NCBI RefSeq assembly: GCF_029697505.1
Contig: NZ_JARJEF010000012.1
Location: forward strand, 57,222 to 121,221
Length of the DNA: 64,000 nucleotides
Direction: 5' to 3'
Origin: Pseudophaeobacter profundi
Lineage (GTDB): Bacteria > Pseudomonadota > Alphaproteobacteria > Rhodobacterales > Rhodobacteraceae
The translations under genes were made by a program, and so were the position numbers. This document shows, in pieces, positions 52,422-61,576 of the stretch. The notes below the pieces were generated by a model. It was not told the origin of the DNA. It saw only the letters and a program-made list of their open reading frames with translations, and did no database searches. Each line of letters opens with the position of its first letter. The first letter of the stretch is position 1.

Positions 52422-52623
52422 ATCCTACCTCAGCTCCCAAGCCGAAAGCACCGCAAGGCGACTGTGGGGTACGACAAGCGCCGATACACCCGACGCAATC
52501 GCATCGATACCATTGTTCGGCAGGCTCTCGGACTGGCGGCGTGTGGCGACACGCTATGATCGCTGCCCCAAGGTCTTCCAATCAGTCATCGCTCTGGCCG
52601 CCGCCGTAATCTATTGGATATGA
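52422..52623 (+). mobile_element. IS5-family transposase remnant, frameshifted
   Basis: Reading from 52422 gives ILPQLPSRKHRKATVGYDKR and then RYTRRNRIDTI. One base later, after about 52515, the next frame continues with FGRLSDWRRVATRYDRCPKV and FQSVIALAAAVIYWI, then TGA at 52621. Joined, this is the DDE C-terminus of IS5-type transposases (RRNRIE.MFGRL.DWRR.ATRYDRCP). The N-terminal two thirds and terminal inverted repeats are not seen. The element cannot be active. It marks the left border of the accessory region. Confidence 0.78.
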
Positions 52624-52641
52624 ATTCTGACCCTAAATTCG

Positions 52642-53595
52642 TCAGTCGATTTGCGTGGCGATATCTTCGACAATGCGGAAAAATTGCCGGAGTGCACGAG
52701 GTGAGATGTTGCCGTGACACATAAAACTATGAAGCATCCCTGGCAGGCACTCCGCTTTCGCTCGAACGCCGCGCTCTGTTAGGTGAAGCGCAAAATCCAT
52801 TCCCATATCCCTCAACGGGTCGCATTCCGCAGTATAAATTTGGGTGGGAGGCAGCCCAGCGAGGTCAGGGTGGGTGGGAAGAGCGTTTTCAGGCAGGCTG
52901 CCCTCGGATGGTGTGTTTAAATAGGTTTCACAGAACCATTGCATTTCCGACATGTCGAGATTTACGCCACGGGCGTAGGTCTCAAGCGATCCCGACATCG
53001 CACCACCGCCCGTGAACGGGCGCATGTCTGTCACTGGGTAAATAAGAGTAAGACCACAAAAGGATATCTTTCCCTGGGCGCGGGCATATAGCGCTGCGTT
53101 TACCGCAAGGTTCCCACCAGCACTTTCTCCCATCAAGAGCATTCGATTTGGATCGATGCCCAAGTCAGGAAATCTGTCTGAGAGCCAGTCTATTGCACCT
53201 CGCGCATCCTCAAGAGCAGCAGGAAAGCGGTGCTCAGGAGCGAGGCGATACCCCACAAAGATGACTTGGGCACCGAGCAGATGTGCAAGTGCTCGCGAAT
53301 GGGTGTCGTAAGCAGCCGCGTCACCAAGAACGAAACCGCCGCCGTGGAAGTAGATGATCGCGGGCAAGAGACCATCCATGTCCGAAGGGCGGTAGATATC
53401 GATGCTAAAGCTACCTCCACATTCCTGAACAGTGAGGTGGCGAAGGTCCATCGAATGACGAATGGGGTAGCCATTTGCGAGGAACATGTCCCGCATGGCT
53501 GAACGGGCGTCTTCAACGGGCATGTCCTGTAGCGGAGGCCCGCCGGCGGCGCGCCCGCGCTCGAGCATCCGGCTCAAATCTGGGTCAAGCGTCAT
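52642..53595 (-). CDS. Alpha/beta hydrolase, HSL/esterase-lipase type
   Basis: Encodes 317 residues from MTLDPDLSRMLERG. Family motifs are complete: oxyanion-hole HGGG (84-87, YFHGGGFVLGD), nucleophile S158 in GESAGG, acid in YTAECDPLRDMG, and histidine in LPGMLHSFMCHG. It is a soluble carboxylesterase acting on small acyl esters. Its start overlaps the GntR gene stop by 11 bp, so both are on one transcript. Codon use and lower GC in this gene pair differ from the atp operon, which fits transfer. Confidence 0.87.
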   Translation of the reverse strand: MTLDPDLSRMLERGRAAGGPPLQDMPVEDARSAMRDMFLANGYPIRHSMDLRHLTVQECGGSFSIDIYRPSDMDGLLPAIIYFHGGGFVLGDAAAYDTHSRALAHLLGAQVIFVGYRLAPEHRFPAALEDARGAIDWLSDRFPDLGIDPNRMLLMGESAGGNLAVNAALYARAQGKISFCGLTLIYPVTDMRPFTGGGAMSGSLETYARGVNLDMSEMQWFCETYLNTPSEGSLPENALPTHPDLAGLPPTQIYTAECDPLRDMGMDFALHLTERGVRAKAECLPGMLHSFMCHGNISPRALRQFFRIVEDIATQID

Positions 53596-54247
53596 GACTG
53601 TTCTCACTTGGCTGAGTTTCGCCGGAAATATGGGCGGCAATGCGCCTGCGAAGAAGCGTGAGATCGTGCTGTTCGATAGCATCAACGATATCAAAGTGGT
53701 CCTGCGTGGCGCGCTGTAGCTGGGCCACAGTTTGCCATTGACCGACCGGTGCGGCCGGTCCCAGTTGACGCAGATCCAGTATCAACTCGCGCATAACTTC
53801 ATTGCGGCAAAATCCATAAAGCATAGAATGGAAAGCGTAATTTGCCTCGATTTGCGAAAATGAGGTGCCGTTGTAGGCAGCGTCTCTGAAAGCTTCTGCC
53901 AGTTCCCGTAGGCGAATGACGTCTTCTGGAGTTGCTTGTTCGAGCACATCCGCAGCGACATGGGATTCGAGCAGGGCACGAACCTCACCAATTTGTTTCT
54001 CGCGCACCGGATTGGGATCTGGAACCCGGTAGCCGCGGTTCTGAATGTGTTCCACCAATCGTTTGGAGTGCAGATAAGTTAGCGCATCGCGCACTTTGAC
54101 CCTTGTGCAGCCATAGCGCCGCTCCAGATCGATTTGCTTCAGCCATTCACCTCGTCGAAGGACACCAGTGTTGATGTCCGCCATGATCCGTTGCGAGATC
54201 TCGTCCGGCCCGAGTTTTGATCCGGCTTTGTCTTTGTTCTCTGGCAT
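53585..54247 (-). CDS. GntR-family (FCD) transcriptional regulator
   Basis: Encodes 220 residues from MPENKDKAGSKLG; an upstream in-frame ATG adds 37 hydrophobic residues that look untranslated. The winged HTH covers about 15-80 (ISQRIMADINTGVLRRGEWLKQIDLERRYGCTRVKVRDALTYLHSKRLVEHIQNRGYRV), and a helical FCD sensor domain covers about 90-210 with a metal-site-like His pattern (YAFHSMLYGFCRN). It is divergent from the hydrolase-importer operon and probably represses it. A symmetric AT-rich cluster lies between. Confidence 0.88.
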   Translation of the reverse strand: MPENKDKAGSKLGPDEISQRIMADINTGVLRRGEWLKQIDLERRYGCTRVKVRDALTYLHSKRLVEHIQNRGYRVPDPNPVREKQIGEVRALLESHVAADVLEQATPEDVIRLRELAEAFRDAAYNGTSFSQIEANYAFHSMLYGFCRNEVMRELILDLRQLGPAAPVGQWQTVAQLQRATQDHFDIVDAIEQHDLTLLRRRIAAHISGETQPSENSHDA

Positions 54248-54324
54248 CTTTTGTGGCGAGCCCTTTGCTGTGTTTCGAAGCAGGATAAGCAGAAAAATGA
54301 AGTGTTTCAATATCGCAATCATAA

Positions 54325-54360
54325 TTGGCGCCAAAATAAAAAAATATTTTGACTCCAAAA
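54325..54360. promoter_or_regulatory. Overlapping palindromes between GntR and the importer operon
   Basis: Three overlapping symmetric elements: TTGGCGCCAA (54325-54334), CAAAATA-N6-TATTTTG (54332-54351) and TTTTG-ACTC-CAAAA (54347-54360). They lie between the GntR start and the divergent hydrolase start (54409), where an operator/promoter would be. Assignment to GntR is by position. Confidence 0.5.
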
Positions 54361-54408
54361 AAGACGCCGGCTAACCTCCAGCCAACAAGTGTTCAGGAGA
54401 CCTTAGAT

Positions 54409-55278
54409 ATGCTGCCACGTTTGCAGGACAGTCCGCAGGAACGCGCCCGCGCGCTTTATCTGACCGGAGAGACCACAATCATTGCCTGCCGTCATGACCC
54501 GCGGTTTTCTTTCATGCTCTACATTCCGCAGAGCGCCTGGGATGAGCCTGACCGTGAACTGGATTTACTGGTCTCTGTTCATGGCACCATGCGGTTGCAA
54601 TCGCTTTATCGCGGTGCGTTTTCAGGCTTTGGTCGTTTCAATAACTGCGTGGTCCTCGCGCCACTCTTTCCGGTCGGAGTGCGGGGAGACATGGAGGCGG
54701 GTGGCTATAAATACATGGTCGAGCACGATATCCGTTATGACGAAGTGCTGCTGGCAATGGTGGAGCAAGCCGGGGAGCTGATTAATCGTCAGTTTAAGAA
54801 ATTTATGCTGTTCGGCTTCTCTGGCGGAGGCCATTTCACGCACCGTTTCCTCTATTTGCATCCAAACCGGCTCAAGGCTGTGTCTATCGGTGCTCCGGGG
54901 TCGGTGACATTGCTGGATGAAACCCTGGATTGGTGGCCAGGTATCCGAAATTTCCAAGAGGTTTTTGGACGTGGCATAGACTTTCAGGCGCTCAAGCAGG
55001 TCAAAGTACATATGAGCGTTGGTGCGCTCGATACGGAAGAATGGGAAATAACCTTCCCTGAGGATTCACCGAAGTTCCTGCCCGGTGCCAACAGCGCAGG
55101 GCGCAATCGCAATGATCGTCTGCACAGCCTGCGTGAAACCATGCAAGCACGAGGCATAGACGTCTGGCATGATACCGCGCCTGGTGTGCCACACGACATG
55201 ACCGGTGTTTTTCCGTATGTTGAGCGTTTCTTCACAGATGTCCTGAAGGATCGTTTGCCTGCGCCGGGTGTACGTTGA
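54409..55278 (+). CDS. Alpha/beta hydrolase family protein
   Basis: Encodes 289 residues from MLPRLQDSPQERARA; AGGAG lies nine bases upstream, and the frame upstream of it is noncoding. The nucleophile elbow is GFSGGG with S138, preceded by VSVHGT (oxyanion region, 56-60). The last histidine is in GVPHDMTG near the end. It resembles poly(3-hydroxybutyrate) depolymerase/esterase-like soluble hydrolases. It is the first gene of the operon with the C45 amidase and the peptide importer; the stop overlaps the next ATG by 1 bp (TGATG). Confidence 0.8.
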   Translation: MLPRLQDSPQERARALYLTGETTIIACRHDPRFSFMLYIPQSAWDEPDRELDLLVSVHGTMRLQSLYRGAFSGFGRFNNCVVLAPLFPVGVRGDMEAGGYKYMVEHDIRYDEVLLAMVEQAGELINRQFKKFMLFGFSGGGHFTHRFLYLHPNRLKAVSIGAPGSVTLLDETLDWWPGIRNFQEVFGRGIDFQALKQVKVHMSVGALDTEEWEITFPEDSPKFLPGANSAGRNRNDRLHSLRETMQARGIDVWHDTAPGVPHDMTGVFPYVERFFTDVLKDRLPAPGVR

Positions 55279-56390
55279 TGGTTGCGGCACCGAAATTGGT
55301 GGAAATCGAAGGCCCCGCCTATGAGCGCGGCCGGTCGTACGGGCAGCAGGCCGATGTGCAGCTGCGCCACGGGCTGGGCGTCTATCAGGACTTGTTCCGC
55401 CAGCACGGGCTTGGTTGGGACAGCGTTCTTACATATGCAGCGAAGCTGCGGGAGGCTCTGGCCCCGAAAGTGCCGGATGCGATGGACGAATTGCGCGGCA
55501 TCGCCGATGGCTCCGGTGTGCTGTTGGAGGAGGTGCTTGTTGTCAACGGTCGCAGCGAGATCATCAATCTACATGCGCAGCGCCCCGAGGACACAGCTTC
55601 ACTTGATGACGGATGTACAGCCGCAGTGGTATTGCCGGAACTGAGTGCAAACGGGCGCCTATTGCATGTGCAAAACTGGGATTGGTTGCCGGATTGCGCC
55701 GACAGCACGGTGGTTCTGCGTATTCACTCGGAACGTCATCCTGACATCCTGACCTATGTGGAGGCTGGCGGCCTTGCCCGCGCGGGGTTCAATGATCAGG
55801 GCGTGGCCATAACCGGCAATAATCTGGTCAGCGGACAGGATGGCAAACGGCCATTCGGGGTGCCTCTTTCGGTGATCCGGCGCCGGGTGCTGGAGGCCGG
55901 CGGGTATTCGCAGGCGCTTACAGAACTTTACCGCCTGCCGCGCACCGTTTCGAACAACATGACCATTAGCTGTGCCCAGAGTGGCGATTGCCTGAATTTC
56001 GAAACCACCCCAGATGAGATCTACTGGCAAGCGCCAGATGGTCTGTGCCTGACCCATTCCAACCATTTCGTCACCGCAAGTGCCCGCTCACGTGAGCGAG
56101 ACAAAGGCATCGCGCGGGGCGCGGATACCCTGTTTCGAGATCGGCGTCTGCGTCGGTTGATCGAGGGGGCCGGGCACAAGCACGGGCTGTCGAGCCTGGC
56201 GCAAGTATTGGATGACCGTTTTGGCGCGCCTCGTGGGATTATTCGTACGCCGGAAGGCAATGAGGACGAAACCAACGCGTATCTCTCAGCCACCGTTGCG
56301 ATGGTTCTGATGGATGCAGGGGCAGGGGAACTGCGGGTGCGCCAGTTGCCCTATGCCAACAGCAAGACCAACAGCTACCGCCTGCACTGA
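55278..56390 (+). CDS. C45-family acyltransferase/amidase (penicillin acyltransferase-like)
   Basis: Encodes 370 residues. The N-terminal nucleophile is C113 in DDGCTAAVVL; the Gly-Cys bond before it is the autocleavage site expected for this family (isopenicillin N acyltransferase, acyl-coenzyme A:6-aminopenicillanic acid acyltransferase, and choloylglycine-like relatives). Flanking LLHVQNWDWLPDC and GLARAGFNDQGVAITGNNLVSGQD fit the fold. Cleavage would yield two chains of about 112 and 258 residues. It is expected to hydrolyse or exchange an N-acyl amide. The importer next to it suggests the compound is taken up and then de-acylated in the cytoplasm. Confidence 0.83.
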   Translation: MVAAPKLVEIEGPAYERGRSYGQQADVQLRHGLGVYQDLFRQHGLGWDSVLTYAAKLREALAPKVPDAMDELRGIADGSGVLLEEVLVVNGRSEIINLHAQRPEDTASLDDGCTAAVVLPELSANGRLLHVQNWDWLPDCADSTVVLRIHSERHPDILTYVEAGGLARAGFNDQGVAITGNNLVSGQDGKRPFGVPLSVIRRRVLEAGGYSQALTELYRLPRTVSNNMTISCAQSGDCLNFETTPDEIYWQAPDGLCLTHSNHFVTASARSRERDKGIARGADTLFRDRRLRRLIEGAGHKHGLSSLAQVLDDRFGAPRGIIRTPEGNEDETNAYLSATVAMVLMDAGAGELRVRQLPYANSKTNSYRLH

Positions 56391-56430
56391 TGGGCGGAGA
56401 AAATTAAACTGAACAACAGGGAAAACAATC

Positions 56431-57987
56431 ATGATGCATCGAAGCAAGGTATTGAAAACCGCTGTTCTGGCGACAGGGCTGACATTCGGCAACGTTCTGC
56501 CTGCGATGGCCGAAAGCGTCGTGCGCATGGCGCTGAACGCAGATATTCGCGGCACCAACCCCGGTGTAACCCGCGATGGGAATACGGATCAGGTACACGG
56601 CCATATCGTCGAAGGGCTGGTGACCTACGCTGACGATTTCAGCATCATTCCGATGTTGGCAGAGAGCTATGAAATCTCTGAAGATGGACGCACCTACACC
56701 TTTGCCTTGCGCCAGGGCGTGAAGTTTCACAACGGCGAAGAGATGACGGCGCAGGACGTTGAATGGTCTTGGAACCGGTTGGCAGGCGATGCATCGGAGT
56801 CGCACTGCAAAAATTTCTTTAATGGACAGAACAACATAAAAGTAACCTCGGCGAAGGCGGTTGATGACTATTCCTTTGTGATCACGCTTGAAGAACCCTA
56901 TGCGGTGTTCCTTGCCACCATGGCACGTTTTGATTGCGGCTCGATGGCGGTTCTGCATCCAGACTCGGTCAATTCCGATGGCAGCTGGAACACCCCACTG
57001 GGAACTGGGCCGTATCGGATGGGTGATCATGCGCCAGGCCGCTATGTGGAACTCAATCGCTTTGCGGGCTACTCCAGCCGCGACGGGCAGCCCAATGGGT
57101 ATGGCGGCGGCAAACACGCCAGCGTTGATACGTTGCGATGGGAAATCGTCGGCGAAGGTGCGGTATCAAAAACCGCCCTACAGGCTGGTGATCTGGATCT
57201 GGTGACCATCGATGCGATGACCGCGTCGGAGTTGCGCGGGCAGCCACGCTTTACAGTGGACGCCACTGCATCTGCGGTTTGGGATACCTATCTTCTGAAT
57301 TCTGACGATCCGCTGCTGTCGGATGTACGCATTCGCCGGGCCATCGCGCATGCTATCGACCCGCAACGCATTATGGCGGCGATCACCGAAGGGTTCGGCA
57401 CAGCGTCACCCTCGCCGGTTCCACCGATGTCGGCCAATTACACCGACGTGCAGGCGCAATATCCAGAGTACAACGTCGACAAAGCCAAGGCACTGCTTGA
57501 GGAGGCGGAGTACGATGGCGAAGAAATCGTCATTCTCGCCACCCGTCGAAACGGCGCCTATTACGAACGCGCACTGATGGCACAGGCGATGATGATGGAT
57601 GCTGGCCTGAACGCCAAACTGGAAGTGGTCGAATGGGGCACCCAGCTGGAAGCATATCGCAATGGCACCGGCTATCAGATGCAAAGCTTCACCTTTTCGC
57701 CGCGCCTACATGCGGGTCTCAGTTTCGAAATGTTCACCGGTGATGCGGAACGCAAGGCCTGGAAAACCGGTGAGGCAGTCGGACTTGTGAATGAATCCTT
57801 GCGCGTAGGTGACCCTGAAGCACTGCAGGGGGTGATCGACAAACTGCACAACGGCTTTGTCGAAGAGGTCCCCGCCATCGGCCTTGGCCACAGGACTTTG
57901 TTCACCGGCATGTCAGACAAAATTGGCGGGTTTGAAAACTGGGGGGCAGGTCTGTTGCGCGGCTGGATGCTTACGGTGGACGGCTGA
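56431..57987 (+). CDS. Dipeptide/oligopeptide-type ABC importer, substrate-binding protein
   Basis: Encodes 518 residues. Signal peptide MMHRSKVLKTAVLATGLTF followed by GNVLPAMA, with a mature start near ESVVRMALNADIRG. The family 5 extracellular solute-binding fold is clear (VEGLVTYADDFSIIPMLAESYEISEDGRTYTFALRQGVKFHNGEEMTAQDVEWSWNRL; DPQRIMAAITEGFGTA). It binds dipeptides, oligopeptides, glutathione, opines or nickel in other systems. It is the third gene of the operon, 40 bp after the amidase gene. Ligand unknown; the operon partners suggest an acylated amide. Confidence 0.9.
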   Translation: MMHRSKVLKTAVLATGLTFGNVLPAMAESVVRMALNADIRGTNPGVTRDGNTDQVHGHIVEGLVTYADDFSIIPMLAESYEISEDGRTYTFALRQGVKFHNGEEMTAQDVEWSWNRLAGDASESHCKNFFNGQNNIKVTSAKAVDDYSFVITLEEPYAVFLATMARFDCGSMAVLHPDSVNSDGSWNTPLGTGPYRMGDHAPGRYVELNRFAGYSSRDGQPNGYGGGKHASVDTLRWEIVGEGAVSKTALQAGDLDLVTIDAMTASELRGQPRFTVDATASAVWDTYLLNSDDPLLSDVRIRRAIAHAIDPQRIMAAITEGFGTASPSPVPPMSANYTDVQAQYPEYNVDKAKALLEEAEYDGEEIVILATRRNGAYYERALMAQAMMMDAGLNAKLEVVEWGTQLEAYRNGTGYQMQSFTFSPRLHAGLSFEMFTGDAERKAWKTGEAVGLVNESLRVGDPEALQGVIDKLHNGFVEEVPAIGLGHRTLFTGMSDKIGGFENWGAGLLRGWMLTVDG

Positions 57988-58009
57988 TCAGCCGCAGGAG
58001 AAAGCAACC

Positions 58010-58957
58010 ATGCTGACATTCATCCTTAAGCGGGTTCTGATGTCGATCCCCACCTTTGCGATCGTAGCAGTGATCATTTTCACGCTCGTGCGGGCGCTCC
58101 CCGGTGATCCGGCGTTGATGATGCTCGGTGGCAATATCGATGACGAGGCGTCGCTGGCGCAAATGCGGGCGCAACTGGGACTCGACCAGCCAGTACCGGT
58201 GCAATTCCTGGCATGGTTGCGCGAGGTTTTCTCGGGCAACCTCGGCACCTCGATCATGACCGGGCAAGAGGTGTCCTCTCTGTTGATACAGCGCTTCAGC
58301 GTAACGGCAACAGTTGTCCTGCTCGCAATTGTTTCGGCACTCCTGGTGTCGATACCGGCAGGCCTGCTGGCCGCACATCGGCACAATACCCGCACGGATT
58401 ATGCCATTGTGCTGCTCACCATTCTGAAGCTTTCAATGCCCGGCTTTTGGGTGGGGCTGATGCTATTGGTGCTATTTGGCGCGATCCTGGGCTGGCTACC
58501 GACTGTCGGGTTTGTTTCTGTCAGTGACGATCTTGGCCGCGGCATGATGTATCTGATCTTGCCAGTAACCTCGCTGGCACTTTCGGAGATCGCGGTACTG
58601 ACCCGGATGATGCGCGCAGGGAGCCTTGAGGTGATGGGCAAGGACTACATCACTCATGCACGCGCCAAAGGCCTCACCGAGCGCAAAGTGCTGTGGCGGC
58701 ATGTGTTTCCAAATGCCTTTGCGCCGACGCTGACAATGGTGGGCATCATGCTCGCGGGGCTACTGGCTGGCGCCGCCGTGACCGAAACGGTCTTCACCCT
58801 GCCAGGGCTCGGCAAGCTATTGGTCGACTCGATCTATGCCCGTGACTACCCGGTGCTGCAGGGGGCGCTGTTGTTCATTGCCGCCGTTTATGTGCTGACC
58901 AACCTTGCCATTGATCTCACCTATTCCTTCTTCGATCCCAAGGTGCGCCTGACATGA
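58010..58957 (+). CDS. Dipeptide-type ABC importer, permease (DppB-like)
   Basis: Encodes 315 residues from MLTFILKRVLMSIPTFAIV; GCAGGAGAAAG lies before it, and a longer frame overlaps the binding-protein gene. The DppB signature (LVRALPGDPA; then LGLDQPVPVQFLAWL) is at residues 27-75 and the EAA loop (THARAKGLTERKVLWRHVFPNAFAP) near 225-250. Six membrane helices. The stop overlaps the next permease start (ATGA). Confidence 0.92.
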   Translation: MLTFILKRVLMSIPTFAIVAVIIFTLVRALPGDPALMMLGGNIDDEASLAQMRAQLGLDQPVPVQFLAWLREVFSGNLGTSIMTGQEVSSLLIQRFSVTATVVLLAIVSALLVSIPAGLLAAHRHNTRTDYAIVLLTILKLSMPGFWVGLMLLVLFGAILGWLPTVGFVSVSDDLGRGMMYLILPVTSLALSEIAVLTRMMRAGSLEVMGKDYITHARAKGLTERKVLWRHVFPNAFAPTLTMVGIMLAGLLAGAAVTETVFTLPGLGKLLVDSIYARDYPVLQGALLFIAAVYVLTNLAIDLTYSFFDPKVRLT

Positions 58958-59796
58958 CTTTCACCAAACGACTTCTAGGCAAGGCCAACGGGATGGCCGG
59001 TGCGTTCCTTCTGGGGATCGTCTTTTTCATCGCCGTGCTTGGCAGCGTATACACGCCACATGATCCGCTGAAATCGGATCTGCTGAACCGCTTCGCCGAA
59101 GCCTCGGCAACCCATCCTCTGGGCACCGACATGTTTGGCCGGGACATCCTGTCGCGATTGATGCGCGGGGCTTGGGTTTCTGTGTCGATCGGGCTTGGTA
59201 CGCTGGTGCTCCCGGTCGTGCTCGGTACGGTTCTCGGAGCAGCAGCCGGCTACTTCCGCGGCTGGTTCGACCGCATATTGATTATGATTTTGGACGCGTT
59301 GATGGCCTTTCCAGGCCTGCTCATCGCTCTGGGTCTGATGGCGGTGATCGGGGCAAACAAATACGGCGTGATCCTTGCACTATCAGTAGCTTACTTGCCC
59401 GCAATCACGCGCGTGGTACGCGGCTCGGTTCTATCGGTCAGCCAATCCGAATTTGTCGAGGCTTCGGCCACCATGGGGAATTCGCGTCTTTACACGCTGA
59501 TTGTACATGTGCTGCCCAATTGTCTTGCACCGTTGATTGTGCTGACCACGATGATGTTCGGCTGGGTGTTGCTGGCGGAAAGCGCGCTCAGCTTTCTGGG
59601 GCTTGGCGTGCCGCCTCCGGAACCCAGCTGGGGCAATATCTTGGCAGAAGCGAAGGCGCATCTGATGCGTTACCCGATGTTGGGGCTGCTGCCAGGTCTG
59701 TGCATCTCGGTTGCGCTCCTGGGTGTGAACCTTCTGGGTGATGCACTGCGGGACGAGCTCGATCCGAAGTCAGCACCCTCAAAGGAGGTCATTTAA
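58954..59796 (+). CDS. Dipeptide-type ABC importer, permease (DppC-like)
   Basis: Encodes 280 residues. The DppC opening pattern is present (ATHPLGTDMFGRDILSRLMRGAWVSVSIGL) with helices after it and the EAA-type loop FVEASATMGNSRLYTLIVHVLPNCLAP. It ends 1 bp before the ATG of the fused ATPase gene, whose AAAGGAGGT site lies within its last codons. Confidence 0.92.
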   Translation: MTFTKRLLGKANGMAGAFLLGIVFFIAVLGSVYTPHDPLKSDLLNRFAEASATHPLGTDMFGRDILSRLMRGAWVSVSIGLGTLVLPVVLGTVLGAAAGYFRGWFDRILIMILDALMAFPGLLIALGLMAVIGANKYGVILALSVAYLPAITRVVRGSVLSVSQSEFVEASATMGNSRLYTLIVHVLPNCLAPLIVLTTMMFGWVLLAESALSFLGLGVPPPEPSWGNILAEAKAHLMRYPMLGLLPGLCISVALLGVNLLGDALRDELDPKSAPSKEVI

Positions 59797-59797
59797 T

Positions 59798-61561
59798 ATG
59801 ATACGTGGCACTGATACTGGCCAAGTTCTGACAATACAGAACCTCGAAATCTCCTTCGGCGCTCTGGCAGTTGTCAAAGGGGTAGATCTCTCGGTGGCAC
59901 CAGGTGAGATTCTGGCCCTGGTCGGGGAAAGCGGCAGCGGCAAGAGCATGATCGGTCGCGCTATCATGGGGCTGCTGCCAGGTGGTGGCCGGGTCAGCGG
60001 TGGGCGCATCACCTTTCGCAACCAAGAGGTGACCGGCGCTTTACCAAGCACGCAAATGCGGCGGCTCCGCGGCAAGGAGATCGGCCTGATCTTTCAGGAG
60101 CCACTCTCCTCTCTCAATCCCAATATGCGCATCGGCGAGCAAATGTGTGAGGCGATGCGCGCGCATACGGATCTCAGCGAGGACAAGATCCGGGAGCGAG
60201 CACATGAAATGCTACGGCAGGTCCGATTGGACAACCCCGAGCAATTGATGAACCGCTACCCGCACGAGTTTTCCGGCGGAATGCGCCAGCGGATCATGAT
60301 CGCCTCGGTCATGATGTTGAAACCTGCCTTGCTGATCGCAGACGAGCCAACCACTGCCCTGGATGCCGTGGTGCAAAGAGAGGTGTTGGACATCATCGCA
60401 GAGGTCGCCCGCGCCAACGGGACTGCGGTGATCCTTATTTCGCATGATCTGGCCGTTGTGGCAGCCTATGCAGCACAGATTGCGGTGATGGAAAAGGGCG
60501 TGCTGGTGGAGGCAGGCAGCGCCCGTGCCGTTCTTGGTTGCCCGCAACATGCCTATACACAGAAGCTGCTGGCCGCAGCACAGCTGGGAGCCCCTGAGCC
60601 AGTGAAGGGAGCCTCAGGTCCACCACTGCTGTCAGTTGAAGGGCTGCAGGTGGAGTTTAGCGACAAGCAGATGTTCGGCCTGTTCGGAAAGACTGTGAAC
60701 CGCGCCGTAAAGGATGTCTCCTTGAGCGTGCAGCCGGGTGAATTTGTAGGTCTTGCTGGTGAAAGCGGCAGCGGCAAAAGCACAATTGGCCGGGCCATTG
60801 GAAAACTGGCCCCGATGAAAGTCGGCCGTGTGACCTTTGATGGCATCGACCTTGCGAACTGCTCGGCCGCAAATGAGCGTCGGCTTCGTCAACGTATCCG
60901 CTTTGTCTTTCAGGACCCTTTTTCATCGTTGAACCCACGCATGCGCGTTGGCCGTATCGTCGCTGAAGGATTGCGCCATGACCGGGGGCTATCTGCCGCT
61001 GAACGACAGGCGCGAGCGATCGACATGTTGGAGGCGGTCGGGCTGCCCCGTACAATGGCCGCACGCTTTCCACACGCGCTATCAGGTGGTCAGCGCCAGC
61101 GCGTCGCCATTGCCCGCGCCCTGATCAGTCGACCGGACCTGATCATCGCAGACGAACCCGTCTCGGCCTTGGATGTCACCATTCAGGCGCAGATCTTGAT
61201 GCTTTTGAAATCGTTGCAGCGTGAATTCGGATTTGCCTGCCTGTTCATCAGCCACGACCTGCACATCGTCGAGCAGCTTTGTGCCCGGCTGTACGTGTTG
61301 CACAAGGGCAGGGTCATGGAGCAAGGGGAGACCGCGCAGCTTTTTGCAGCGCCGCGCCACCCCTACACCCGGCGCCTGATGTCGGCATCGCCGCGGTTGG
61401 AACAGGACGCCGAGGGACTGCAATTGGCCCAAACCCAACCGGTACTGGGCAGGCACGACAGCGACACGACGTTCTACGAGGACAGTGGAGACAATGCTGG
61501 TCCTTATCATCTGGCGGAAACAGCGCCCGGCCACTTCGTTGCCCTGCGGGGCACTGCCTAA
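59798..61561 (+). CDS. Fused DppD-DppF ATP-binding protein (two ATPase domains)
   Basis: Encodes 587 residues from MIRGTDTGQVLTIQNLEISFG, with a near-perfect AAAGGAGGT upstream. Two complete ABC domains occur: first Walker A GESGSGKSM, signature FSGGMRQRIMIA, Walker B LLIADEPTTALD; second Walker A GESGSGKST, signature LSGGQRQRVAIARAL, Walker B LIIADEPVSALD. Most dipeptide importers use two separate proteins; the fusion forms both ATP sites in one chain, as in GsiA/YejF. The tail resembles oligopeptide-importer C-termini (LFAAPRHPYTRRLM). It supplies ATP to the two permeases upstream. Confidence 0.92.
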   Translation: MIRGTDTGQVLTIQNLEISFGALAVVKGVDLSVAPGEILALVGESGSGKSMIGRAIMGLLPGGGRVSGGRITFRNQEVTGALPSTQMRRLRGKEIGLIFQEPLSSLNPNMRIGEQMCEAMRAHTDLSEDKIRERAHEMLRQVRLDNPEQLMNRYPHEFSGGMRQRIMIASVMMLKPALLIADEPTTALDAVVQREVLDIIAEVARANGTAVILISHDLAVVAAYAAQIAVMEKGVLVEAGSARAVLGCPQHAYTQKLLAAAQLGAPEPVKGASGPPLLSVEGLQVEFSDKQMFGLFGKTVNRAVKDVSLSVQPGEFVGLAGESGSGKSTIGRAIGKLAPMKVGRVTFDGIDLANCSAANERRLRQRIRFVFQDPFSSLNPRMRVGRIVAEGLRHDRGLSAAERQARAIDMLEAVGLPRTMAARFPHALSGGQRQRVAIARALISRPDLIIADEPVSALDVTIQAQILMLLKSLQREFGFACLFISHDLHIVEQLCARLYVLHKGRVMEQGETAQLFAAPRHPYTRRLMSASPRLEQDAEGLQLAQTQPVLGRHDSDTTFYEDSGDNAGPYHLAETAPGHFVALRGTA

Positions 61562-61576
61562 CATCAAGGTTCCAAT

